Part shown: piece by piece, positions 43,920 to 53,540 of the stretch
Layout: the number at the start of each line of letters is the position of its first letter
How positions within the stretch are numbered: the stretch's first letter is position 1
Source of the DNA: Ariolimax columbianus
Taxonomy: Eukaryota > Mollusca > Gastropoda > Stylommatophora > Arionidae
Direction: 5' to 3'
NCBI GenBank assembly: GCA_036924085.1
Contig: JAVGWX010000007.1
Span: 38,376,643-38,440,642 of the forward strand
DNA length: 64,000 nt
The notes under the pieces: model-generated
Told to the model about the DNA's origin: nothing
The model's input: the letters and a program-made list of their open reading frames with translations, nothing else
Databases searched by the model: none
Program-made: the position numbers and the translations under genes

Positions 43920-44140
43920 CCATAAGTTCGTCTGTTTAAATATTTGCCTTTTTGTAAATTTTAATCTAGAAGGCACGTAGATTTCAACTCTAGTCCGTAG
44001 TCTTTTAAGTTTTATCAGGACGTATTGGCCAGTGTATGGGTGCATGTGTGCATATGTTTGTTATGTGTTATTGTGTGTGAACCACTATGGTAGCTGTGCC
44101 AATCCTGTCTGTAGTGGTCGGTGGAGAAGTGCTCATATCG
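43920..44140 (+). repeat. family E unit, third copy
   Basis: tccgtagtcttttaagtttt, accactatggtagctgtgcc and ggtggagaagtgc match the dimer at 3300-3700. Confidence 0.6.
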
Positions 44141-44439
44141 AGAAACACCCAGTCAAACTGAATACTGTGTTATTTCGAACCGGATCTGTTGGACACTCCG
44201 TCTCTCAGTTAATGGCAAAGGGTGTAGGTACCGATGGTTCTTATATCTCGCTGGTTGAGTGCACAGAATCGTTCAGTTGGGTGGGACAAGAAAACTATTT
44301 TCAAACACCGCTAAATCATTTATCAAAATCAGTGCGGCCTTTATATACACTGCTGAGGTTAATTTAGGTTTTTTGGGAGGGCTTACAGGGGCTATGGCAC
44401 TACTAGTATAAGGGAGAACTTATCATGGAGAACTTATCA
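44141..44439. other. unassigned, grading into the 37-bp array
   Basis: No recognised feature, with short tcatggagaactta repeats from 44400. Confidence 0.4.
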
Positions 44440-45450
44440 TGGAGAACTTATAAGGGGCTAAGACACCACTAAATTAAATTGTCGGACTTTTAACTGTTAA
44501 GACGACACTGAATTAATAAGGAGGACTTGTGGGGCTAGGACACCACTAAATTGAACGGGAGGAATTATTGGGGAAAACACCACTAAATTGAACGGGAGGA
44601 ATTATTGGGAAAGACACCACTAAATTGAACGGGAGGAATTATTGGGGAAGACACCACTAAATTGAACGGGAGGACTTATAGGGAAAGACACCACTAAATT
44701 GAACGGGAGGAATTATTGGGGAAGACACCACTAAATTGATCGGGAGGACTTATAGGGAAAGACACCACTAAATTGAACGGGAGGAATTATTGGAGAAGAC
44801 ACCACTAAATTGAACGGGAGGACTTATAGGGAAAGACACCACTAAATTGAACGGGAGGAATTATTGGGGAAGACACCACTAAATTGAACGGGAGGACTTA
44901 TAGGGAAAGACACCACTAAATTAAACGGGAGGAATTATTGGGGAAGACACCACTAAATTGAACGGGAGGACTTATAGGGAAAGACACCACTAAATTGAAC
45001 GGGAGGACTTATAGGGAAAGACACCACTAAATTGAACGGGAGGAATTATTGGGGAAGACACCACTAAATTGAACGGGAGGACTTATAGGGAAAGACACCA
45101 CTAAATTGAACGGGAGGAATTATTGGAGAAGACACCACTAAATTAAACGGGAGGACTTATAGGGAAAGACACCACTAAATTGAACGGGAGGAATTATTGG
45201 GGAAGACACCACTAAATTGAACGGGAGGACTTATTGGGAAAGACACCACTAAATTGAACGGGAGGAATTATTGGAGAAGACGCCACTAAATTGAACGGGA
45301 GGACTTATAGGGAAAGACACCACTAAATTGAACGGGAGGACGTATAGGGAAAGACACCACTAAATTGAACGGGAGGACGTATAGGGAAAGACACCACTAA
45401 ATTGAACGGGAGGAATTATTGGGGAAGACACCACTAAATTGAATTGAATT
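44440..45450 (+). repeat. 37-bp satellite with two alternating unit types, about 25 units
   Basis: Units share gaacgggagga and gacaccactaaatt. One type has attattgggga, the other cttatagggaa. They alternate for most of the array, giving a 74-bp dimeric period, with local runs of one type near 45000 and 45340. The first 100 bp are diverged units. Confidence 0.95.
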
Positions 45451-45515
45451 GAATAACTTAAAGGAGCTATGACATCACCAAATTCACTGGGAGGGCGTAT
45501 AGGGAGAGGACTTAT

Positions 45516-46017
45516 AGGGGACATCACTAAATAAAATGAAGGAAATATGTGGGCTAGGACATCACTAAATAATATGAAGGAAATATGTGGGCTAGGACAT
45601 CACTAAATAATATGAAGGAAATATGTGGGCTAGGACATCACTAAATAATATGAAGGAAATATGTGGGCTAGGACATCACTAAATAATATGAAGGAAATAT
45701 GTGGGTTAGGACATCACTAAATAAAATGAAGGAAATATGTGGGTTAGGACATCACTAAATAAAATGAAGGAAATATGTGGGCTAGGACATCACTAAATAA
45801 AATGAAGGAAATATGTGGGTTAGGACATCACTAAATAAAATGAAGGAAATATGTGGGTTAGGACATCACTAAATAAAATGAAGGAAATATGTGGGTTAGG
45901 ACATCACTAAATAAAATGAAGGAAATATGTGGGTTAGGACATCACTAAATAAAATGAAGGAAATACGTGGGTTAGGACATCACTAAATAAAATGAAGGAA
46001 ATATGTGGGTTAGGACA
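45516..46017 (+). repeat. 38-bp satellite, about 13 units, related to the 37-bp array
   Basis: Unit aaataaaatgaaggaaatat, gtgggttaggacatcact. The end gacatcactaaat matches gacaccactaaat of the neighbouring array, and a transitional segment (45440-45515) joins the two. Confidence 0.95.
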
Positions 46018-46074
46018 AAAATACTTTAAACAGCGTGTAGTTTGGTCGACAGTGTGCTGGCTTACTAGACTGCC

Positions 46075-46217
46075 TATTGAGCAGCATCTCGTGGAAGGAA
46101 GCGCGAACAAATGAAGAGATTGGGAATGGGAAGAGAAAGACTGAAGGAGATTTACAAAATTACACAAATAAAACAAGTTGGACATATAAATAGACACGAC
46201 ACATTACTGTAACCAAG
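46075..46217 (+). pseudogene. LINE C-terminal fragment, copy of 43.22 kb
   Basis: About 140 bp from gagcagcatctcgtggaagg to cattactgtaaccaag, nearly identical to 43219-43361 (for example tctcgtgg versus tctcatgg). Confidence 0.9.
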
Positions 46218-46269
46218 TGTGTCAGTGTTCGATTTCAGGCACAGACAGAGCTTGGCAAATAGCAAAGGA

Positions 46270-46390
46270 TGTAGTCTAGAGAACGGAATGCGTTGTGTCG
46301 CTAGTTTACAGCTCGACTGCGATATTTGCACCTTTCGGTTCGAAACATCCGTCTTCGGCAGCGTTTAGTCACTACATGAAGTTATCTTCA
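46270..46390 (-). mobile_element. SINE family A, copy 11 (core segment, variant)
   Basis: gaacggaatgcgttgtgtcg, acagctcgactgcgatattt, gcacctttcggtt and catccgtcttcggcagcg. The variant cttcggcagcg is shared with copy 13 at 53.7 kb, defining a subtype. It ends at a C run. Confidence 0.8.
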
Positions 46391-46391
46391 A

Positions 46392-46410
46392 CCCCCCCCC
46401 CCCCCCCCCC
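46392..46410 (+). repeat. poly(C) run of 19
   Basis: Pure C directly after the SINE segment. Confidence 0.95.
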
Positions 46411-46820
46411 AATTGTTGCCACGGGACTGACCTTTCCCTTTACTTTAAACAATGTCTTCCTGATTGCTGAATACAACGCTTGAACTCAGGGAGTTGTTAA
46501 TGTTGTTAATGAGTGACATAGAGGCTCAATGTAGGCAACGGAAGTCGAGTGCTATTCATTCAGCGTAATAGGCGGATGTGAATGTGCTGTTTTTGTTTTT
46601 CTCGGGTCCTTGAAAAGGTTCTTTATGACGCATACTTACTTACTTGGTCATTTCTCGTCTACTCCTTGTGCGTGTTGAGGTTTTTTGTAATATGCGTGCA
46701 ATCCACTGTGCTAACAAACGTTTGGTTGGCATGTTGCGTTTTTTTTAATGACACATTATGAAGAAAAAAAAACAGAAAGTGGGGGTCTCTGTGAAAACAA
46801 ATGTGCAGCCCAAAACTTCC
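46411..46820. other. unassigned spacer
   Basis: A family B-like hairpin piece (gtccttgaaaagg) near 46606 and an A/T run near 46740-46770. Nothing else. Confidence 0.4.
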
Positions 46821-47273
46821 AGGCGTGTTCAAATGAAACCGGAGCAAACCGCAACAAGTGAACATACGTACGATGCGCACGATGACGTTACTTCTGGTGT
46901 AAACAGCACCACATACCAATCGTCAAGTTTGCAAAATTGCATTATCCTCCTACCTATAGTTTCCTCAGCATGCCGTTGAAAACATGGCGGGTGTGATATG
47001 GAATCCGTCCAGAGTTGATCAGCGAGCGGTGATTCGGTTTCTAACAGCTCAAGGATGTCGACCAATTGACATTCATCGCATAATGCAGGCAGTGTATGGT
47101 GACGAACGTTGTGTCGAACACAACAGTGAAGAACTGAACAACGATGTTTAAAGAAGGACGTGAGTTAACGAAAGATCTTCCGTGACCAGGTCAGGTGCAT
47201 ATTGTTGCGTTAACTCGCGTCCTTCTTCATGTTCACTTGTTGCAGTTTGGTCCGGTTTCATTTGAACACGCCT
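46821..47273 (+). mobile_element. fold-back mariner derivative M5
   Basis: The 45-bp ends are inverted repeats with three mismatches: 46821-46865 (aggcgtgttcaaatgaaacc at the outer edge) and 47229-47273. Inside are WNPSRVDQRAVIRFLTAQGC then RPIDIHRIMQAVYGDE (46998-47110), the mariner DNA-binding part. Then aagaaggacgtgagttaacg (47151-47170) is mirrored at 47208-47227 with one mismatch. The right end therefore repeats the left end in reverse, and the catalytic part is missing. cctcg-TA follows at the right end. Confidence 0.85.
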
Positions 47274-47475
47274 CGTAATATCCGGGTGAACGGCGTGATG
47301 CTAGAATAGGTAGACAGCTACTTGTACCTGGGACGGACAATTTTAGGTGATGATAGATGTGAGAGGGAAGTGGCGAAGAGAATAGGAAGGACCAAACGTG
47401 TATCTAACATCATGAGGAATATATTGGCATCCATGCAGATAACCAGTACATTCAAAATTATACTCGCCAGTTACT

Positions 47476-47914
47476 ATATGTTGTTGTTGTTATCCCATAG
47501 CTGCTGAGCAAGCCCTCTTCGCAGCCCAATGCCATTCTTATATAGATACAGGTCTTCTCCAGTTGTGTCGCTGCTCCGTACAGTGTGTTGGCAATTGCCG
47601 GCAGTAGTTGTAAGAATATTTTCCTCATGCCCGCAAGCCCCTTGCACTCAATGAGTAGATGTCGAACTGTTTCATCAGAATGAGAGTAATGTCTGCACAA
47701 GGGGATTGATTCGGTTTAAGTGGCTATCGACTTTGGTATGTCATGTTCGGAACTGAAAGATGAGACTTTGATCTCTTCTATGTACTTTATTTATGTCATC
47801 ATTACTTTTTAGCTGTGACATTTCGCTAAATACACTGCGACCTGTTGTTGCCGTTGCCCACTTGTTCATCCAGATTTCCAGAGTATTCTTCTTAATAACT
47901 CGTTTTACTGTATA
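47476..47914 (-). mobile_element. RNase H LINE, copy 3, unexpanded, AAC-tailed
   Basis: The minus strand reads WMNKWATATTGRSVFSEMSQ, LKSNDDINKVHRRDQSLIF, SHLNRINP then CRHYSHSDETVRHLLIECKG, FLQLLPAIANTLYG and IYIRMALGCEEG, ending gggataacaacaacaacata. It is the counterpart of copies 1 and 2 with neither the 32-bp nor the 39-bp expansion. Possible duplication agttact on both sides. Confidence 0.85.
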
Positions 47915-48055
47915 GTTACTGCAGGGTGCTATATGTATTCAACATTAGTATACGGTGCAGAAAGTTACTGCAGGGTGCTATATGTATTCAACATTAGTAT
48001 ACGGTGCAAAAAGTTACTGCAGGGTGATATGTGTATTCAACATTAGTAACATGGG
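47915..48055 (+). repeat. 49-bp triplication inside the LINE
   Basis: agttactgcagggtgctata, tgtattcaacattagtatac, ggtgcagaa occurs three times (starts 47915, 47964, 48012). The unit encodes the LINE block LYVFSTLVYGAE, so it is an amplified piece of coding sequence. Confidence 0.9.
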
Positions 48056-48229
48056 CTATGTACAAACAGTTGTAAAACAAAATAGAGGCCCTCGAAATGT
48101 AGTTATTCAGAAGATTGTGTCGTATTTTTAGGAACAAGAAACAAGCAAAAAGCGATGTCCTGGTGAGAGTAGGCATGGGTAGATAACTTCTGACATTCGT
48201 TAAGATTTGGCAAGTCACGATATTTTGGT

Positions 48230-48578
48230 GGGGATCAAGATACTGACAGCGCATGGGCTGCACTGGTCAACGACCCATAGCTGACTGCTAGCGTCAGGGC
48301 CGGCGAACCAGAGCTGCCAAGACCCTTCTACACCTCCACGCGGTGATCCTGGATAAGGCAGACTGGCTAAGGAGAAGGGATCGAAGAGGGAAGGCTAACC
48401 CGGTACTCAAAAATGCCTGCTGAAGTCGGATGTGTCGGACCGAAAGATGCAAATATCGTAGTCAAGCTGTAAACGACACAACGTATTCCGTTCTCCGGAC
48501 TACATCCTGCTGCTTGCAAAGTCATTTTCAGGGTTTGGTAGCCAGAGATTGAGAACGAAAGAAGAAGTTGAAGAAGAA
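48230..48578 (+). mobile_element. SINE family A, copy 12, inserted in the LINE
   Basis: Target duplications atattttggt at 48220-48229 and 48579-48588, both within the LINE codons for YFGH. Lacks about 20 bp around gcagcaggg. Hairpin variant gcaaagtcattttcagggtt. Confidence 0.95.
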
Positions 48579-48789
48579 ATATTTTGGTCATATAAAAAGA
48601 CACCCTACTTTATTGAAAACAATACTGGAGGAGAAGGTTGTAGGTAGGCGGATAGCGATATAAGTGGGAGAGCAACATCAAAAGATGGACTAACAGTCTG
48701 GTAGAGTGTGCCGTCAAGACAAAAGACAGAGTATATTGGAGGTCCATTCTGGTTAATTGTCGTTGCGCAGACAGCACTTGAATAGAATG

Positions 48790-49010
48790 AAAACGGGAGG
48801 GCTTATATAGAGCTAGCACACTAGTAAATTAAACGGGAGGACTTATATAGAGCTAGGACACTAGTAAATTAAACGGGAGGACTTATATAGAGCTATGACA
48901 CTAGTAAATTAAACGGGAGGACTTATATAGAGCTAGAACACTAGTAAATTAAACGGGAGGACTTATATAGAGCTAGGACACTAGTTAATTAAACGGGAGG
49001 ACTTAAATGG
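48790..49010 (+). repeat. 40-bp minisatellite, about 5.5 units, related to the 37-bp satellite
   Basis: Unit aaacgggaggacttatatag, agctaggacactagtaaatt. It shares acgggaggacttata and cact-a-taaatt with the 44.4-45.4 kb array. It starts exactly at the LINE 3' end. Confidence 0.95.
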
Positions 49011-49061
49011 CGGTGAAGACAAGGGCAGTAGGATTTTGCTGTTTGGTGCTCAAATTAGTAA

Positions 49062-49395
49062 CAGATGTTGTTTCGAATGCCCACAATGAGTTGCGGGTTG
49101 CAGTAGCTTTCCTCACATCCCGAGCGTGCTGATGAGAGTGGACCGGGGTCCTCCATGCGGTTGCGCTATGCTTGGCTTTAACTGCCTGTCGCTTACTACT
49201 ATGGGGATCAGGTCGATCCCTCGCTTCGTTAGCCTGTTTCCAGGGAGGGCTACGAGGAAGCCGAGGTGAGGGTCTTGGCCAGTATATTTTGCCTAACCAT
49301 GACTAACATGACTGATCAGTATATTTTGCCTGACCCCGACTAACATGTCTGAACAGTTTATTTTGCCTGACGAGACGTTAGTCGTCCTCCCCTAG
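49062..49395 (-). mobile_element. SINE-like family B, copy 6
   Basis: gaatgcccacaatgagttgc (hairpin deleted), gggttgcagtagctttcctc, ctccatgcggttgcgctatg, tactatggggatcaggtcga, followed by two to three diverged 37-bp-type units (tcagtatattttgcctgacc, ccgactaacatgtctgaac) at 49290-49375. Confidence 0.9.
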
Positions 49396-49926
49396 TAATA
49401 GATGGATAGCAATCGTTGCAGAGAGAACAGGCGGATTAAGTCAAGACCAGCATGGACTGGAGAAAGTCAAGAACACATGGATAGGAATTAAATCAAGAAC
49501 ACATGGATAGGAATTAAATCAAGAACAGCATGACTAGCAATAAAACAGTATGAATTGGAGTAAATTCAAGAATGGCATGGATTACAATTGAGTCAACAAC
49601 AGAAATGATAAACGGTAGTAGGGCCAGGACATTGTGGTGTATATTGATCGTATGTGTCAGCCGGCACGTAATATTAAAGAGGAACAAAAACTGATGCGTG
49701 CTTCCGTGTGTGTGGGCTTATGTTGCATGCTGGTACATTTATTCTCGTGCTTTATTACCAGGTCAAGAGTGCGAAGTAAGGAATTGTAACTTTGTAATCC
49801 GCCTAGCATGACGTTACAGGCGACTAATGAGGGTTGGGCTTGGCTCCAGCAAGCACATCTGCACAAACTATAAGCCACAATAATGAGAATATTGCTTAAA
49901 CACCAACATGGGGTTGAAATGGGGTC
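49396..49926. other. unassigned, with small duplications
   Basis: agaacacatggataggaatt (plus aaatca) occurs twice in tandem at 49467-49515. Otherwise unrecognised. Confidence 0.45.
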
Positions 49927-50173
49927 GGGATCATTGATAACAGGCTGCAGCAGGGCAGACTGGCTAAGGAGAAGGGATCGAAGAAGGAATGCTAGCCCGG
50001 TACTAAAAAAATGTTTGCTGAAGTCGGATGTGTTGGACCGATAGGTGCAAATATCGCAGTCATTCTGTAAACTACGACACAGCGCATTCCGTTCTCTGGA
50101 CTACATTCTGCTACTTAAGCCTTTTCATGGCTTGGTAGCGGGAGATTGAGAACGAACGAAGTCAAGCCAAGCC
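49927..50173 (+). mobile_element. SINE family A, 5'-truncated, CCAAG-tailed (second such copy)
   Basis: Target duplications aaatggggtc at 49917-49926 and 50174-50183. Begins in gataacaggctgcagcaggg and ends gagaacgaacgaagtcaagc, caagcc, like copy 5. 5' truncation with intact duplications fits target-primed integration. Confidence 0.95.
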
Positions 50174-50329
50174 AAATGGGGTCTAGTGAAGAAGAGTGAA
50201 CAAAAAGCTTGAAAACGTTTGACATATAGTGCTACCTTAGAACGGAACGAGTGAATTGGACAGAAACAATTTCCAATGACTTTGTCCTTCCTAGTGTAGG
50301 CAAATATTGAAAATGATACATTAACGAAG

Positions 50330-50690
50330 ATTGGCTGAGACACAATATGCGATGTGAACGTTTTCAACAGAGGATACTACTGGGCAAGATCCAGGGGGCA
50401 ATCAAGACCCATTTTGACATTTCAGGCATGCAGAGACAGTAAAGTACGAACCTGTGATGAAATTAAGAGAGATTCAGAGGATACGGCCAAGTGGTGAGAC
50501 ATGCTCAGACTACCTTACAATCAGTCTTAGGACTGGTCAACCAGATAAGGTCAAATGGAGAGATATGATCAGACAACCTTACAACTAGTCTGAGGGCTGA
50601 TCAACCAGAGGATAGGGTCAATGGAGAGACATGATCAGACAACCTTACAACCAGTCTCGGGACTGATCAACCACACGACTCCAGAGTACA
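50330..50690 (+). pseudogene. LINE 3' end with triplicated terminal segment
   Basis: DWLRHNMRCERFQQRILLGK (50333-50390) matches the C-terminus of the 29.7-kb LINE (SWLRHNVQHASFLRKIL). The following segment with gagacatgctcagactacct, tacaatcagtcttaggactg occurs three times with a period of 64-67 bp (50490-50675); the 29.9-kb copy has it once. Confidence 0.8.
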
Positions 50691-51075
50691 GAAAGAGTGA
50701 CATAGTACGCACAATTTATCCTGTATAATTTCCTGAATCCCTTAACCACAAAATTCAGGAATGAGGCGTGTGGAGTGCATTACACATACATAAAAGTGCA
50801 TACACTGATTAACTCCACAGAGGAATACCGTGTCACGTATGTGGTATTTAAATGATCTGCGCCATGTGATAGTAGTTATGTATGCCACTTATTCAATCTG
50901 AATGGCCATGTTGGGGTTTGTGAGAACGAAAGGGGTGACATCCGGGTCTCAATGCCACCGGAAGTGGGAACATTGCCAAGAGGAACTGGGCACCCTATGG
51001 GTCTGCCCGGAGTGCAATGACGTCGATTCTTACCCCTTTACGGTTCAGCCTAATTTTCAAAATATCAGTCTTAAG
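50691..51075. other. unassigned spacer
   Basis: A 69-codon frame (50902-51111) reads VTSGSQCHRKWEHCQEEL and CPECND, Cys/His-rich, possibly a decayed retroelement zinc knuckle. Too short to call. Confidence 0.35.
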
Positions 51076-51456
51076 TGTGTTGTTGTTGTTGTTTGTGAAT
51101 GCCCACAATGAGTAGGTTTACTCTTTTGTGCGTCCTGAAAAGGACGTTAAGTGGCGGGTTGCAGTAGCTTTCCTCACATCCTGAGCGTGCTGATGAAGGT
51201 GGACCAGGGTCCTCCAGGCGGTTGTGCTACGTGTCGCTCACTACCACGGGGATCACGTCGATCCCTCTCCTTGTTAGCCAGGCTGCCATGAAAACAGCGG
51301 GTTGCCAAGGAGAGCTACTGGGAAACTGAGGCGAGGGTCTTAGTCAGTATATTTTACCCGACTGACTTAACATGTCTGATCTGTATGCCTGACTTAACAT
51401 GTCTGATCAGTGTGCCTGACCAGACGTTAGTCGTCTCCCCCACCCCCCCCCCCCCC
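51076..51456 (-). mobile_element. SINE-like family B, copy 7, best hairpin
   Basis: tgttgttgttgtttgtgaat (tail, on plus), the perfect hairpin CGTCCT-TTTC-AGGACG on the minus strand at 51131-51146, cgttaagtggcgggttgcag, ctccaggcggttgtgctacg, taccacggggatcacgtcga, and two to three short units (cttaacatgtctgat) at 51370-51410. It ends in a C-rich stretch with a C run at 51443-51456. Confidence 0.9.
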
Positions 51457-52050
51457 GAAGTATCCTGTTAGATGCATCTGAACGTAATGTAAAAATGACT
51501 CCAATAATAGCTGCCGGATCCTTCTTCGCAGCTGGCCATGACGTAGTGCAAGCTGCTAATGTTCTGTTTAGTTGTCATCACCAATAGCTGTGAAAGCTAA
51601 TAAGAAATAGCAGGTGTATGTCAATGAGTTTTCCCAGAAAAGACTAACTGTTATCACACGGAAATCAAACACGGAACGTGGACCCTAGGAGGAGTCCAGA
51701 AAGGATGGAGCGACAGGCGAGGGAAAGCACACACGAACACGTGTTAGAAACGGCTAGAAAACATATTGCCAAGGTAACAGACCTGCCAATACCGTCTTGA
51801 ATACAAGTGAGAAATGTCGAGACGAGCAGGCAAACATGTTCTAGCAATAACCTTTCTCGACGCGCACCGCCCCCCCCCCCCCCCCTTTCCTCCTCAAACC
51901 AAATAGTGATAGCAATCTGGTTCTCCGAGTTCAGACCTGGACAAGCAAAGAGGCAGATGAACCTAGAGTTGGGATTCGTAAGTAGTGGCGGCAGGGTTGA
52001 ACAAGATGGTCAAGCGGTTGAACAGGGGTTGAACAAAAGTTTTTAGAAAA
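51457..52050. other. unassigned spacer with C run
   Basis: Poly(C) of 16 at 51870-51885 and short gttgaacaggggttgaac repeats near 52014. No coding signal. Confidence 0.45.
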
Positions 52051-52390
52051 ACAAAAAGCGGAATGTGTTCCATGTATAGGGAGGTAAACCCGACGCGTAA
52101 AAGGTGAATAACTAGATTTGTAGTTAAATGTAGAAGAGCTAAAAATAAAGCCTCGAAAAGATATATAGAGACAGGTAAATCAAAACAAACATATTTAAAA
52201 TATTTGGACAAGCAAAACATAGCTCAGAAAGTTAATAAAGCAGCACAAATAGACAACTATGGAACATAATTACACACTGGGCGAGAACAATATTAGAATG
52301 ATAGAAAAGTAAAGGGACCTGGGGGTTATAACAGATCATACAGGTAAGGTGAGTAAGTCCAGGTAGCAGTAAAAAGGGGAAATGCAATAT
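52051..52390 (+). pseudogene. CR1-like LINE fragment, copy of the 28.8-kb element
   Basis: KCRRAKNKASKRYIETGKSK then QTYLKYLDKQN (about 52127-52215), and NYTLGENNIRMIEK, stop, RDLGVITDHTGKVSKSR (52268-52370). The last part aligns with 28850-28935 (ggtaaggtgagt, agtccaggtagcagt). Cut off by M6. Confidence 0.75.
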
Positions 52391-53046
52391 GTAAACAGCA
52401 CATACAAGCCGTCAAGTTTGCAAAATTTCACTATCCTCCGACTCAGGAGACCGTTGAAAACATGGCGGGTGGGATACGGAATCGGTCCAGAATTGATCAG
52501 CGAGCGGTGATTATGTTTCTAACAGCTGAAGGATGTCGAACATTTGACATTCATCGCAGAATGCAGGCAGTGTATGGTGACAAAAGTGTGACGAAGACAA
52601 CAATGAAGAACTGAACAATGATGTTCAAAGAAGGACGTGAGTTAACAAAAGATCTTCTGAGACCAGGCCAGGCGCATATTCTTGTGTCAGAAGACGCCAT
52701 CGCCAAAACTGATACAGCAATTCGAGTGGACCGTCGACGGAGCCTGCGTTCGCCTCACTTTTGTTATCATAGACTGCCTGCATTCTGCGATTAATGCCAA
52801 CTGGTCGACATCCTTCAGCTGTTAAAAACCCAATCACCACTAACTGATCAACTCTGGACAGATTCCGTATTACATCCGCCATGTTTTCAACGGTCTGCTT
52901 AGGAAACTATGAGTCCGGGGATAATGAAATTTTGCAAACTTGACGATTGATATGTGCTGTTTACATCAGAAGTGACGTCATCGTGCGCATTGAACGTGTA
53001 TGTTCACGTGTTGCAGTTAGGTCCGGTTTCATTTAAACACACCTCG
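52391..53046. mobile_element. fold-back mariner derivative M6
   Basis: The left arm (52391-52588, plus) and right arm (52756-52969, minus) are both the 5' part of the same mariner, facing each other across a 167-bp spacer. Both arms contain the DNA-binding codons (left: QRAVI-, FLTAEGCR; right, minus frame 52625-52882: LSRVDQLVVIGFLTAEGC). The right side continues to an outer end (tttcatttaaacacacctcg) followed by TA at 53047. The left outer end is missing. The RNA or single strand would form a long hairpin. Confidence 0.85.
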
Positions 53047-53540
53047 TATATTCGCCCTGACTGGGATGTAGCCCACTCATATGACCATTCATGTCTGTAG
53101 TTGTTTATCAGAATATGCCTGCAGGTCTGTAGAGTGATACTAGGAAGTAAATGTGGTAGTGTATCTCTGCTTCTAACCAGCGTATCAACCTTCTAATTTC
53201 CTGGATCCTCGACACGGCCAGGGTTGTTCCATCCCTTGCGAGGCGTAAGAGGTGGACAGTTGGTCAATTAATCTGCAGATGTGATTAGCATCTGGATACG
53301 TTCTGTTTTCCAAGGCCTGAAGCGCAGATTTTGAGTCTGAAGAGAGAACTAACTCGAGCTGTATGGTGCGGCTTTCACAATCTGAGATTATTGGACACCC
53401 GAAGGGGTACCAATGTTGACAAATAATAAGGGGAAACATGTCGTACAATGTGACTAAGCGGCGTGTGCATGGGGAAGACATCGTCATCATGTAAAGTCTT
53501 TGTAATTGAAACCAGCACTGCCATTTCATTCAGAAAATTC
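53047..53540 (-). pseudogene. RNase H LINE fragment interrupted by M6
   Basis: The minus strand reads CESRTIQLELVLSSDSKSAL then QALENRTYPDANHICRLIDQ (53275-53395, catalytic S-D-S), and in a shifted frame LINNYRHEWSYEWATSQSGR, IYE, the block after RNase H, where it stops at the TA next to M6. M6 thus appears to have inserted here. Confidence 0.75.

Larger units (their letters stand above)
47281..48790 (+). pseudogene. LINE reverse transcriptase C-terminal region, split by two insertions
   Basis: Three exploded parts: VDSYLYLGRTILGDDRCERE, VAKRIGRTKRVSNIMRNIL (47310-47435); CRVLYVFSTLVYGAE-type sequence, NKIEALEM, stop, LFRRLCRIF (47915-48130); KYFGHIKRHPTLLKTILEEK (48577-48636) and a shifted WRSILVNC-like end. 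These follow the LINE order Y-L-G, R-I, L-x-Y-G-x-E, E-M-W-x-x-R-R, F-G-H-I-x-R. An RNase H LINE (47476-47914) and SINE copy 12 interrupt it. Confidence 0.85.
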
